A stretch of DNA of 64,000 bases from Lunularia cruciata (taxonomy: Eukaryota; Streptophyta; Marchantiopsida; Lunulariales; Lunulariaceae), in the NCBI GenBank assembly GCA_948567375.1, contig OX419760.1, positions 21,638,001-21,702,000 of the forward strand, read 5' to 3'. This document shows, piece after piece, positions 34,981 through 46,768 of this stretch. A program made the translations under genes and the position numbers. The number at the start of each line of letters is the position of its first letter. Position 1 is the stretch's first letter. A model generated the notes under the pieces. It made no database searches. It was not told the DNA's origin and saw only the letters and a program-made list of their open reading frames with translations.

Positions 34981-36600
34981 TTGAGCTCTACAAGTAGTAT
35001 TTGTATGGTCTATACTAGAGTGACCACTAGTAGCAATGAGGGGGTTTCAGAATTTTTTGGTGTGAATGCTGTTGTCAATAAACTAAGAGACCGGTTTAGT
35101 AGTTTTAAATTAGTGTGGTGGTTCTATTCAAGCAAAATGTGCGGCAAAGGAGATAGTGAGTTATGGAAAAGGATCCCCGCTGCCCTATGGAAACCAAGAA
35201 ATTGATTGAGGATCGATAAATTTTACTCCAAAAGTGCAACAAAAATTATGCAATGGAAGATCAAGTACTTGATTGTAGTGTAGGCTCACATTTGGATTCA
35301 GAACCAAGACCTTTAGACGCACATTTGGATTTGCAACCAATAAAATCATTTGGGAAGTTTGGAGAATTGTTGAGGATGGAGTCTTTTGTGCCTAGCAAAA
35401 CAAAAGAGGACAAACTGTTCCGCAACCTTATGGTCAAAAACTGGATTATTTGGAAGATTCCAAGCATTTTGCATAGATTCATGGTGGGAATTGCAAAAAG
35501 CACATCCAAAAATCCACTATTTGCAATTTCATGGCGACATTTCCGGTTAGGGAGGGGCAAGGATTTCCTACTTCTATGACAGGTGATAGAATGTACAAGA
35601 AATGGCTGAGGTATATGAAATCATCCAAAGAAACCCGGGAGTTGAGAAAGGTCTACTAGAGAAGGTCTCACGGAAAAGGAATATGGCAAAGGGTGGAGAA
35701 CTATAGATGACATATTGAATGGAATGTGCACATGTTTTGCTAGAATGGAAGCCATGTTTGGAAATAGAGCAAACATTACTCCACCTACTATGGTAAGTTT
35801 GGGAGATTTAAATCCAAATTCAAGTGAGGTTGTTGCATAGGAGGTTCATGAATACAAAGAAAAAATCTTTATTGGCTCTCAATTCCCATCTCTTCCAAAG
35901 GTGGTGCTCTTGGACTCGTGGACCCCGTTTGTCCCTAACATCCAAGGGGTGGAAAGTTTATCTAGTGTTTACATGGATGGCTTGGAGAATGGATTTTGAT
36001 CACCCAAAGAGGAGTCCCAATTTGTTGCACTAGTTGAGGACTCACTTTTCTTTACACCACCTCCACTGGCTTCTATAAGGATGGGTCAAAGTGCACTTTC
36101 CTTGGCAAAGAAGGAGAACATGAGCGAAAGACTAGAAAAGGTAGAACATCTACAAGTAAGGTATCCAAAATGTCATAGAGGATGCCATGTCTCAAGATTT
36201 AGCAAAAAGCACTATGTTGAAGGCAAACACTATCAAATCTACGGAGAGGTTACAACTAGCTGAACTAGAAACCACAAACATTAGGAAAAGAGAGAAAACA
36301 TTCATGTAAATGGAAGTTGAGTGTGTTAGACTAAAGATAAAGTAGATAAAAGTTGAGATTGAGAAGAAATTGAGCGATGATAAAGGAAAGCTAGTGAAGA
36401 CAAACATAGGTTCAAGGAGATGTGTCTAGAGTCAAAGCACTCATGAAATGAAAATGATGTCTCTTACAGAGAGGAAAATCTCTCAAGGAAATAAGTTACT
36501 ATTTCAAAGTGCTACCTCAAGTTCAGTATGAAATCAAACCTTTTGCTACACATTATAGTCCCAAGCCAAAACATCCAGCCCAATTTCATACTCTGGTGAC
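34981..36600 (+). pseudogene. Decayed transposon-type reading frame, coiled-coil C-terminus
   Basis: Successive frames (34981-35205, 35253-35579, 35824-36033, 36081-36263) read as protein in part, for example VVNKLRDRFSSFKLVWWFY and, near 36200-36400, ERLQLAELETTNIRKREKTF and EIEKKLSDDKGKLVKT. The last part is a clear coiled-coil pattern. Stops and frame shifts are frequent. No catalytic domain is recognised. Confidence 0.4.
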
Positions 36601-36875
36601 AACAAATATGATACCACCATTGAAGGCACTCCCATGAGTATGCTTATAAACAAGATGATCTTTGACTACTATATTGACTATGTGTTGTGATTAAGTTTAT
36701 GAGATTTGAGATTTTTGTGTAACCTCTAGAGGATGCTAGAACAAGGACTTCTCACTCTAAATTGTGCCACCTAGAGTCATCCTTTGGAGCCCAAAAGAGC
36801 ATTACATTCCAACCTAATCCTTCAAATGGCACGCATTGCTGCTCATTGGTGCTTGTTGTCACCTGCTCATGCAGG

Positions 36876-37229
36876 GATGCTCATTGATGTTTGATTGAAG
36901 AATGCCCGATGCCTCATAATGGCACACACCAAAGCATGTGTAAGTTTTTGATGATGCCCAATGATGCCAATTAGGTATGTGAGGCATGAAATGGTGCACA
37001 TTGTTAGCATGTAGTGCATATAGGCACCCATTGATGCCCAAACATAAGTGATCTGATGCTCAACTAAAGAATGCCTTGTGCCACTCAATGCCATGTAGTG
37101 GTGTGTGCTGAAGCATGTGTAAGTTTTAGGGTGGTGCCTAGTGATGCTAGTTGGGTATGGGGGGCATGCAATGGCACCCATTTTTAGCGTAGTGTGTATA
37201 GGTGCAAATTAATGCCCAAACATAAGTGA
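36876..37229. repeat. Diverged tandem duplication of about 176 bp
   Basis: The units 36876-37051 and 37055-37229 share order and ends (GATGCTCA at the start; GATGCCCAAACATAAGTGA or its variant at the end), with about 25 percent differences by eye. The motif GATGCCCAA also occurs around 41440-41660. Both places may derive from one repeat family. Confidence 0.75.
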
Positions 37230-37540
37230 ATAAAGTTTGTGTTGTTTAATAGATTCAAGTTCAAGTGATATGAGGTATGAGAATGATGCAAAGTAAAAAT
37301 GTAAATAAATGTAGAATCAAAACTATGATACATATCACATGATATGAGGTATGAGAGTAAGGCAAAGTGAAATTGAGAATGGAATAAATGTATAATAATA
37401 AATACAATACACATGATGTGTATAAATGTGTAATCCTTAAAACTAGTCACTATGCTGGAGTAGAAGGAGGTGAAGAAGAAGAAGGAGATGCAACATGGAG
37501 TCTATCTGCAATTGTATCTTCAAGTTTGCATTGATATACA

Positions 37541-39205
37541 TCATGTTGAATCCTTTGGTAGTCCTAAATGACCACCAAAGACGCCATCACTCTCATCCAA
37601 GGGTTGGTGCCTGCTACTACTAGCTAGAAGGTCATATGGATCATAACTATGAACTAACTCTATTGGATGTCCATTCCTCTTCTGCCCAACTAATATCAAG
37701 CCTCTCATCATTGATAATCTATCCAAAGTTATCATCAAGAGGTTGAATGACCAAGTGTACAATGATCTCTTTGCCTTGTAAGGAACAAAGTAGGGAGGAT
37801 AGATCTCACCATGTGGATGGTACCTATAGTAAGAGAGTGCATAACTATCTAAGATTATGAGATCATGAAGAGGTAAACCTAATGAAGTGAGATGCTCATA
37901 GGATCTAACTCTAAGTCCTTTAAACTCATCTTGTTGGACATTTGAAAAACACAAATAAACCATGAGGGAAGACCCAAAATGAACTCCGTTTGGGAGTTCT
38001 GACCATTGCCACATGTTCCGCAGCAACCACTCAACCCATCAAGCAGACTTTCTATCCACAAGATAACCTCAAAGTATAAGAAATAGAATTGAATGAAATG
38101 GCTAACACAAGGACGTGCTACCCATCCTATATGCCTTGATTGTGTGTGAGGGTACCAACCATGCCTAATAGTCAAGCTCTCCCACACATTGTAACCAATG
38201 CTACCACAAAGCCATATTAATGCCTAACAAGTAACATCCAAAACAATAATCTTCATTTGTAGGAATCTTGGGAATAGAATACATGGAATGTACTCTCTTG
38301 ATAGATGAAGCCTCTCTCTAAACTCAATTTGAGTCTCTTAAGTCATCTTTACTACAAGGGAAAAGAATGGGAAGCAAAATTCTAGGTCTCTTGAGTCACA
38401 ACACTACAAGGTGACACATGGGTGGCATTTGTTTGGGTTTGCATCTCTCTATGGGTTTGGCAAGCAATAGTGCCTAGTCTCAGTCCAAGATAAGCCACAC
38501 AAGACCTTAGTTGAGCTAGACTACACTCACTCTCCTCTACCTAAACATTTTCATCCTTGCACCTCTTCATAGCAAAAGCTAACTCTTGTGCATGATTTTA
38601 TAATTGGGCCCTATAACCCTCAACCATAGCAATATCACCTAGGATATCCATATCCAAGTTAGTTAACCTTTGCTCTCTCTCCATCTCATAGGTATTATTA
38701 AAGGTCAAATGCATCTCCCCCTTTGTAGCAAGAGTATCTCTTGCTCACTAAGGAGTCTCTCTCTCTTGAACAACAATCTATCTTGCTCCTCAAAGCTCTT
38801 CAATCTACTCTCACACTCAAGCACTAATCTCTCTTGCTCCTCTACAATCTCAAATCTACTCTTGCCCTTAAGCACTAATATCTCTTGCCCCTTTACACTA
38901 TTCAATCTACTCTCACCCTCAAGAACTAATCTCTCTCTCTCTCTCTTCCTCTTTCTTTCTTTTGAACTCTTCAATCTACTCTCCTGCTCAACAACAAGTC
39001 TCTCTCACTCCTCAACCACTTAGACACAATCATCTAATACACACTCTATGTCAACAGAACAAGAGGGAGAAGGGACCCTTGGGTGCAAGGAGTGAGGTGC
39101 AATCTCCAAGGACAAAGAAGGGGAAGAAGAGGGAGAAGGAGCTATCTCAAAGGATGAAGATATATAAGGAACTCTCTCAAGAAAATTATCACTCCTTAAC
39201 CTCAC
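37541..39205 (-). pseudogene. Decayed minus-strand reading frame with repeated coiled coil
   Basis: Read from 39205 leftward, a Ser/Pro-rich N-terminus is followed by a long coiled coil (38974-38705) built from repeats of the type ERLVLE-ESRLKS-EEQ. A C-terminal segment (38187-37541) in two frames includes SYEHLTSLGLPLHDLIILDS and YRYHPHGEIYPPYFVPYKAK. The pieces are separated by stops and at least one frame change. I recognise no family. It may be an accessory protein of a large plant transposon. Confidence 0.4.
38730..39020 (-). repeat. About 66-bp tandem repeats encoding coiled-coil heptads
   Basis: The plus strand repeats TCTCTCTTGCTCCT, CAATCTACTCT and AAGCACTAATCTCTCTTGC with a period close to 66 bp, four to five times. 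Each unit encodes about 22 residues of Glu/Arg/Leu heptads on the minus strand. Confidence 0.7.
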
Positions 39206-41823
39206 TATTGGTAAGGCATGTGTCTCAACACAAATATGTTGAACACCTATTCACAATAGGTGCATATAGTCATCCATAAAGTAAATACACAAGTTCATTA
39301 ATTAAGGTATATTAAATTAACTCATTTATTAAATCTAATAATCATGTATACAATAAATACTTTGTAGGTTTTCCAACAATGAAAATATACAAAATATGCC
39401 AAAACTCAGTGCACCAAAACTATCTAATCAATCATTCAATATTCTTATCCTCCCCATCATTAGCACTCTTGTCTTGCCCTTATCCTCATTATCATCATCA
39501 TCATCCTCTCGATTGGAGTATCCTCTCCGTCACTCAAGTAGGACACTTCTTCCTCAAGAATGTAACCTCTCTCTCCACAAATAGATGAGTGAGTATTTGC
39601 CCAAGGAAGGTGTCTCTGAACTTGTGCCCCTAGGTCTCCTCAATTGGCCCTCCAAACTCTCTACCTTTGTAGTGATAGCTCAAAATGCTAACTCATCCCA
39701 ATTGTAATCCTCCACAACAAATCTCCTTAACTTTGTTTTGGTATTGAGAACCAAATGCCTATGTACAATTTTGGGCCAAATAGTGGGTGCCACAATTGTG
39801 TAAAGAATTGTCTTTCTTCTTGGTTTCCTCACTCTTGGCATTGCAAGTGCATTTTGAATTATATCCATTGTAAACTAAAATTGCCTCCTGTTGATCAATC
39901 CTCTGCAAGAATTTTTGTCCCAAGAATGCAAAAAATCTATATATGCAAGTACCTAAAAAAGTATCTACAAACAAGTGTAAGCATGAAATTTTATCAAGGA
40001 AGCTATTGGACACTAATCAACAATGTTCCCAAATAGTGGAAAATAACATGGGACACCATTGGAAGTTGCTTTCAGGCATTGAGGGAAAGAAGAATGACGT
40101 TCAACACCACCAAAAGGCACACCACTAGACATTGTGTTTGAGGACTAAAAAGTTTTGGGTTTTTGAAGGAGGACTGCCATTCAAGAGAGCAACTTAAAAG
40201 TAGAAGAGAGCAGAAGAAGGAGTGCAATTGAGAGGGATTCAAGAGAGACTTGTTGCTATTTGGGACTAGAAGGAAGGCCATTTGGGAGTAGAAGGAGAGT
40301 GTTCAAGAGAGAAAGGGAGATTGAGGTTTGAGAGAGAAAGAGAATTTAAGGAGAGAAATTTTGGGAAGAGAGCAAGTGAGAGGAAATAAAATTTTGAAAG
40401 AGATCAAGTGTTGAGAGGAAAACAAGTTTAGAAGTGGAGACAAAAATCTCCCATGTTAGAAATTTGGAGTTATGAGAAGATTGTTGACAATGAAAATATG
40501 ATCAATACTCAAGAAGGAGATTGGTTTATTTTCACACAATACAACACCCAACTACCTTCATAAAATGGTCATGGATGGATAAACATGAAGTTCAAATTGC
40601 TATTGCTAGAATTAAGGAGGTGATCCAGATGTTCTTTGACTAAAAATAACCCTTGGGCTACCCTACCTCAGCCAAAAGTTTTTTTTTCTCCCCTGTGCTA
40701 CCCTACCTCAGCTAGAGGTTTTGTTTCTCCCATTCTCCTTGCTTTCTTGCTTTTTGTTTTGTTTTGAACCCCATTTGATTTTTTCCCTTATGGTTTTTGA
40801 GTCAAATCATCAGCGCATACGGGCAGCACCTAGCTACAACCCTTGTTGTTTGCCCTATCCCGTAAGGTCTATGAACATCTCCTAGTGGCACTTGGCCTGT
40901 CCCGTAGTGTCTTTGGGCATTACACCGTGTTGCTCAACTTAAACCCTAAACCCTACTTTGGTCACCTAGTGCCTTTCCAATCTTGTAGCATTGATGGATG
41001 CCACACAACACCTTCTAATTTTTTCCTTTTTGCTTGCCTTTCTTTGAAGAATAGAATTGCACTCCTCCTTTGAAATCCAAATTTCTCTCCAAGAATGTGT
41101 GAGACTTCTTTGCAGCAAGTGCAAGTTTATATAGCCGCTCAGATGAAATCCTAAACCTATATTGTGATTAAGAAAAATACAAAATTTTGAGTGGCAACCA
41201 ATGGAAACATGACATGTTGTCAACCGACATACCCAAACTATTGCTTCAAGAGTAGGCACCAGCTAGCACCATTGTGCGGCTACAAGCACACATTTTTTTT
41301 CCCAAAATTAAACAAACCACACTTGGCAACAACATACACCAACCTTAAATTGGAAACCCTTTTCCATCTTCATTGGGCATCAATTGGCGTCTACTTGTGC
41401 CTTTTCTTGTCCACACTGGTTGTTTATGTTAGGAGGTGCTAGGTGATGCCCAATGTGAATGGAAAGGCACTAGTTGGTAGCTTGGCTTTGGTTGATGCCC
41501 AACTAGAGCCAACCTACCAATTAGTGCCTTTCTGTTCACATTGGGCATTATCTAGTGCCTTTTAACATCCACTACAAGCATCAATTGCCATCAATGGCTC
41601 AACTAGAGCCTTTCTAGGGCATTAATGGGCAGAAATTGTTTGATGCCAAACTTGGAATACTAAATGGAATTTATAGAATACTATATTGTAAATAGAACAA
41701 GTTCATGCATAACAACAAGACTAGTGCTTTACATTCTCCAAACAATATTAGATCATGAAAAAGAATAAGAGAAGGGCTTGGTGCTTATCATAAAGAATAG
41801 TTTTAATAAAAAGGAATATATTT
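39206..41823. other. Transposon island DNA with purine-rich tract, no gene
   Basis: About 40160-40445 is almost pure A and G on the plus strand (AAGAGAG and GGAGAG blocks), followed by mixed sequence. A short near-duplicate (GCTACCCTACCTCAGC, twice at 40650-40720) is present. No protein motif is recognised. Confidence 0.5.
41439..41555. repeat. 42-bp inverted repeat with 33-bp loop
   Basis: The left arm 41439-41480 and right arm 41514-41555 pair over about 36-37 of 42 positions (arm ends CTAGGTGATGCCCAATG and its complement). The loop holds another GATGCCCAAC. It may be a small hairpin transposon or fold-back copy. Confidence 0.7.
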
Positions 41824-43165
41824 TTATTTCATATCCTTGAGATGATGAGCAAGGCATTGTTGCATCACACTTGACCTACTTTCTTCTCTACCAAGCTCCA
41901 TTCCATTGAGACAATTTTTTGTATCTACTTGACTTTCTTTGGTAAACACGCCATCATTTTCTAACCAAAAATCAGACCTATTGATACAAAATAATGTTAT
42001 GTAAAATAATACAGATTGGAAAAAATACTTTAAAAAATACTCATTTCTAATATTGTCTGTAAGTTGCAATATCAACTCCCGAAGAGAATGCTATCTAGCA
42101 TTCAATACACATGTATAATGCTCATTTACCCTTGCCTTTGCCAAATATTTCTTGAACTCTTGCTTGTCCTCTATTTGTGCTTGCTTGAAGGTGAGGACTA
42201 GGTGATGCATGAGTACATGACAAAAATCACCTAAAAGGTACTTTTTTCCTTGAAACTAAGACATCTCACTCTTTGGTTCAAATCACTCTCTTGTGATGAT
42301 TTTTTCAAATACATCATGCCGTGACATGACTTTGGCATTCTTGCAAATAAAAAAATCAAAACAAGAAGGTGCAAAAAATCTAATCAAATAATAAAGGTAG
42401 AATTAGATATTGAACACTTCCTCTTGTAAAATGTATGATGCACCTTTTATCATCACAAATCACTTTGCCCTTTTGGCTGAAATATATTTCTCCATCCACA
42501 ATAGGTCAACCTGCAAGAGGAAATCATGTTCTATGTACTAAACATACACAACCAAGGAAACCTTTTTGTGAATTTTTTTTTGATATTTTACTTCTTTCCT
42601 TGTGCTCAAGCCATGCCACTTTGACTCCTCATCAAATTTAATATGGCCATCATGACTTGATCTATAAAGGCAATTGTTGAACTTGCACAAATGTTTAATC
42701 TCCTTGCAACACAAGCTCCATGACAATGATCCCCAAATCTATTGAGAGCAAGAACTACTTGGATCCACATCAGTGTTTGCTCCTACTGGTAGTTCTTTTG
42801 AAATACACTATGAGCATTTATCAAATCTACTTATGTTGAAAAATAATTAATGTACATTTTAGTTAGCTAGAGGAATGCTTTCACTCTAGCTTCTAAAATA
42901 TTTTATCACAAATCCCCCACTATGAGGATAGATAACTCTAGGTTCTAAGTATTTATATGTATTTGGATACTTCCACCCACTAATCAATAGTTCTAGCATA
43001 TCTAAATCTCTCTCTTCATCTTCTAGTTCATCCAATGTTATCTCCAAATTTAATTGGATAATCCATTGTATAAATTTCTTAATGTTTTTGTTTAGTTCTG
43101 TATGAGTGGTACCTCTTGGTATGCTCTACTCTATTTTCCTGAATTCTTGGATCCACCCACAAAAT
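41824..43165 (-). pseudogene. Long decayed minus-strand reading frame, family unknown
   Basis: From 43165 leftward the minus strand gives protein-like segments interrupted by only a few stops: LDELEDEERDLDMLELLISG, WKYPNTYKYLEPRVIYPHSG, the open frame 42726-42538 (Cys/Lys-rich), and 42075-41824. Over about 1.3 kb this is more coherent than chance. It has no motif I can place (not RT, integrase or MULE). It may be a transposon protein or a captured gene. Confidence 0.35.
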
Positions 43166-45020
43166 GACACAATGAATTCACACTCTCTTCACATTCTCTG
43201 TAGAGTAAACACTTAAAGGACATTCTTTGAGAAAAATGAATCATTATGAATTCAAACTTTGTAAAATGTAGAGAGACTACTCAAGCAAGTAAATCCACAC
43301 TCTCTAGACCAAGAGAACCACATTCAAGCCAATAAATTGATCGTTATGAATTCACATTGGTATAAAGACCCTTTCAAGTATTGAACTTGTGGAAATTGGA
43401 TTGGACTATAATTGAATTCACTCCCCATCCTTCCCCTTGTACCCATCCTTCCCTCCCATAATCAATTTATTGATCTCTAGATCTAGATCTAGAGAAGAAT
43501 CATCTCTTGCTCCAATGGTTGGCACATAAATTCAAATTAAATCAAGCACTTCATTAACCCCAAATTGTAATTAATGATGTACGGTGTGCCAACATAAAAC
43601 TTCATATCACTCATTTCTTACTAACCACCTCTTATGGAGTTTGCTAATAATAAGGAACTTGAATGGGAGTCTGTAGTGGGTCCGTAGTTCTTCTCCTCCC
43701 CCAAACCCCGTACTGATTTTGTTAACACTTCATAAAAACTTTTATGAAAACATATAGAGCTTTGTAAAACTATTTCTAAAACCCCCAATTGTTCTCTATA
43801 GAGCAATGGCTTTAGATTACTATCTAAAGTAGGCTCCAAAATTTAAAGAAAAAAGGTACCTTTGAAATCTATTTTGATAAGTTTTTGTCCACTCCCACAC
43901 AAAAATACAACATTCTATATAACTCTAAAGTTAGATGAACCCCGAGGTAACTTCTGCAAAATACTTAGAACTTGGAGAATTTGGTTATTGCACCTTTGCA
44001 TGTAGTCCATCCAATGGATGATTATTCACCCATTGGATCTTTGGAATCACAACATTTGCTACTATCATTATTATCACCTGGGAGTCTCAAACCAAACACA
44101 AGTATACTCTAACTCTTGTTCCTTGCAAACTATACTAATATTCCTTCCAAATGAAATATACATTCTCCGTGGTGCTGTGGTACATATCATATTTCAGGTG
44201 GCATCATAAGTAGTTATCCTTTGTTCTCCATAAGGACATAGAGTCATATGAACTTTTGTTATGTGTAGAACTACTTTCATGAATGAATAGTAAAAATATA
44301 GAGGGGTGAATAAGGTTAAAACCAAATTCTAGAGATTAAACCTCTTGAACTTCCTCTACTTCATTACTCATTTGTGAGTGTAGTTCTACACTAGATGCTA
44401 ACAACAGTCCATATGACATTGTTTTGTTTTGGAGGATAGAGGATAACTACCCACGATACCATCAAAGATATAGTCTTTGCTATGACATGGGAGAGTGGAT
44501 ACCTTGGTTGCAAGAAACATTCATATGCTTTGCAGAAAACACATGTCAAGGAAGACTTATACTTGGTCTAAGATGATCAAGTGCTAATAGTGGATGTTGT
44601 GGTTATGTACCCTAGATGTGATGCAGTTTTGGAAGGAGTGATTACTCATTCCTTGGATGGGTGGTAAATGCAACAATAGCACACTACGTCCAAGTGTAGG
44701 GGTATACAACAAGGTCACCACTTTGTTCCTCTAATCTTGGAGTATATGGATCGATGGACATAACATTCAACACATTTATCAAGGAGTGCATGAGAGCTTA
44801 TCATATTAGACGTCAAGGGTACCACTCTCACTTTTATTCTTTGTAATATAGTTTAGACAACATGTGTCCATTGCTCTGTAGAGAGCATTGGCTGGTGCAA
44901 TCCTTAAGAGAGCAAGCACACTAGGTTATGCTTCTTTGGATGCTCTAGTAGTTTATAAACCGTACGAACTTGCATAGCTCCTATATAGCAGTAGTGCAGC
45001 TTTCTCGTGTCTATACTATT
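43166..45020. other. Transposon island DNA with a decayed plus-strand coding patch
   Basis: Around 44470-44840 the plus strand reads MTWESGYLGCKKHSYALQ, KTHVKEDLYLV, VVVMYPRCDAVLEGVITHSL and, after a shift, CSSNLGVYGSMDITFNTFIK. This is protein-like and broken by stops. I do not recognise it. The rest shows no features. Confidence 0.35.
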
Positions 45021-45114
45021 GGAGCTTATCACCATTTTACCTCTTTTGTCTCACCCTTGTACGGCTTGATATGGTTCTCCCATCCTTCGAGTTTTCTCTG
45101 TGGTCATCCTTTCA
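45021..45114 (+). repeat. Short dispersed repeat, copy E (near full length)
   Basis: GGAGCTTATCACCATTTTAC corresponds to the GGGGCTTAGCCCC end. CACCCTTGTACGGCTTGATA, CCCATCCTTCGAG and GGTCATCCTTTC complete the copy. TTTCTC lies on both sides (45001-45006 and 45117-45122), a weak candidate target duplication. It sits at the right border of the AT-rich island. Confidence 0.8.
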
Positions 45115-45711
45115 CTTTTCTCATAAGCCTTTACTCTTTAAAACTTGCTGAAAGTTCGAGCCTTTTCATGAAAAGTATGCTCGACAAAATTTTCGAGATC
45201 CTTGAGTTCAAGAATTGTACATCCCTTATGTGAGATAGTTTGATTTGCTCAAGTCAAGGGTGTTATCCTTTGTGGATTCCCCTACACGACAAGTGTATGA
45301 ATGAGAGAAACATTTGACCTTTTCGTGTTTGGTTTGACTTCCATACGTTTATGCTGCTCGCATGGAACTATGATGGTTCGTAGCTCGAACCGATTCATCA
45401 GCACTTCCCATTGACTCTTCTTCTATCATCACCAACAGTGGGCTAGTTCTCATTCATCCCCCAAAATCTCCGTAGCTATTAACGTGCTGGATGTCTTTGC
45501 ATGTAATCGTCAGTGTACTCTATCACTTCATATCACATTCATCTGCAACAATAAAATATGCATGGTCTTCGTACACTTGCGTTCAATTCATTTGCCAGGG
45601 TTTGTGAAGGTTTTCGCTAAACTTATTTCCGAACCTTCCGGATTGTTGCGATACTCTTGTTATAATTCTTGTAAATTCTTTTAAGCACATTGTTTAGAGT
45701 TTAAAAGCTTA

Positions 45712-45751
45712 CTGTAAAGGTAGAAGATATGTCTATCTTCTACCTTTACAG
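45712..45751. repeat. Perfect 18-bp hairpin with 4-base loop
   Basis: The arms 45712-45729 (CTGTAAAGGTAGAAGATA) and 45734-45751 pair perfectly around TGTC. A second hairpin, 12-bp arms 45866-45877 and 45900-45911 (TAGACAGATGTG), follows 115 bp later. No coding context. They might be parts of a small inverted-repeat element. Confidence 0.85.
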
Positions 45752-46727
45752 ATTTTGTAGGAACATTCTTGGAGATTCAATCTGAAGATGTAAAACGTCG
45801 AACTTAATATCTTGCTATTCAGCCTTCCGTACAAGTACTCAAGGTTGAACTGGTTGAAGTTTGTCTAGACAGATGTGCAGAAAAAATTTCTGATTCTTAC
45901 ACATCTGTCTATGCGCTATATATACATTTTGTTCTCAACAGTTTCAAATTAGGTCTCATAAGGGGTCATTTCATGTGTCATGGAACAGAGACAATTTTTC
46001 CAAAAGGACTTCCAAGCAGATACAACTGATCAGTACCCGATCAAACCAAAATAGCTAAACTACCATCGCCGTCATCGATTCCTTTACAAAAAATTACCAT
46101 TCCATAGATCGTTGATTTTTATCTCTACAAGACATGTCAAATTGAAGAATATGAATGCCTGGTTAGCTGGCTTTTTAAGTGTTTACTTTTAGATTGTTAC
46201 ATTTCGAGCATATCTTTCTGAGCACTGTGTGGAAGCTAGCGTCACCACTCCCTTGTTCTTTCCAAGGAAAGTGAATTCCGTGGGCCCTGGTTTCGGAAAG
46301 AATCCGCTGCGAGACCTCTTATCATGTCCTGAAGATAGAGAGTGCCGCTTCTTTCCACATTAAAGGGACAAAGGAACAATTGGCCCTTTCTCGATTGCTT
46401 TCTTCCTCGTTTTTATCCACTGTTACATGAATAAGATAGGAAAACGTAAAGGGGGAACATCGAGTTGGTGTTAATTACCTTTTATATAACCGATGAGAAA
46501 AGGAGAAATGAAAAGAGAGAATGCCTTGGCCCCAGTTCTCACCTAGAAGGCCCAGGGGTCCAAAGCAGAGGAGGGTAAGTTTACGGAAGGAATGTTCCCA
46601 CAGCTAAAATGTCTCGAGGTGCAAACCTTTCTGCAAATTCCAAAGCACATTTCATAGCTTGCTATGTAGAGCTGTGCACTCTATTGCACAATCCAAAGCG
46701 GCAAAACTCTACTCTAAACAGAGAAGT

Positions 46728-46768
46728 TGAAAGGCGACCGCGTAGGAAAAAAGAAGGATGGGAGTAAG
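46728..46768 (-). mobile_element. Short dispersed repeat, copy F, truncated, with 9-bp target duplication
   Basis: AAAGGCGACCGCGTAGGAAA and AAGGATGGGA match the reverse of the repeat's right part only. CAGAGAAGT flanks it at 46719-46727 and 46769-46777. As in copy C, the GCGGTCGCC end is kept and the GGGGCTTAG end is lost. Confidence 0.7.

Noticed and set aside
7993-45114. Copies B and E as terminal inverted repeats of one 37-kb element
   Set aside because: They are inverted, but no matching target duplication is found outside them and the interior contains unrelated insertions and a host-like patch.
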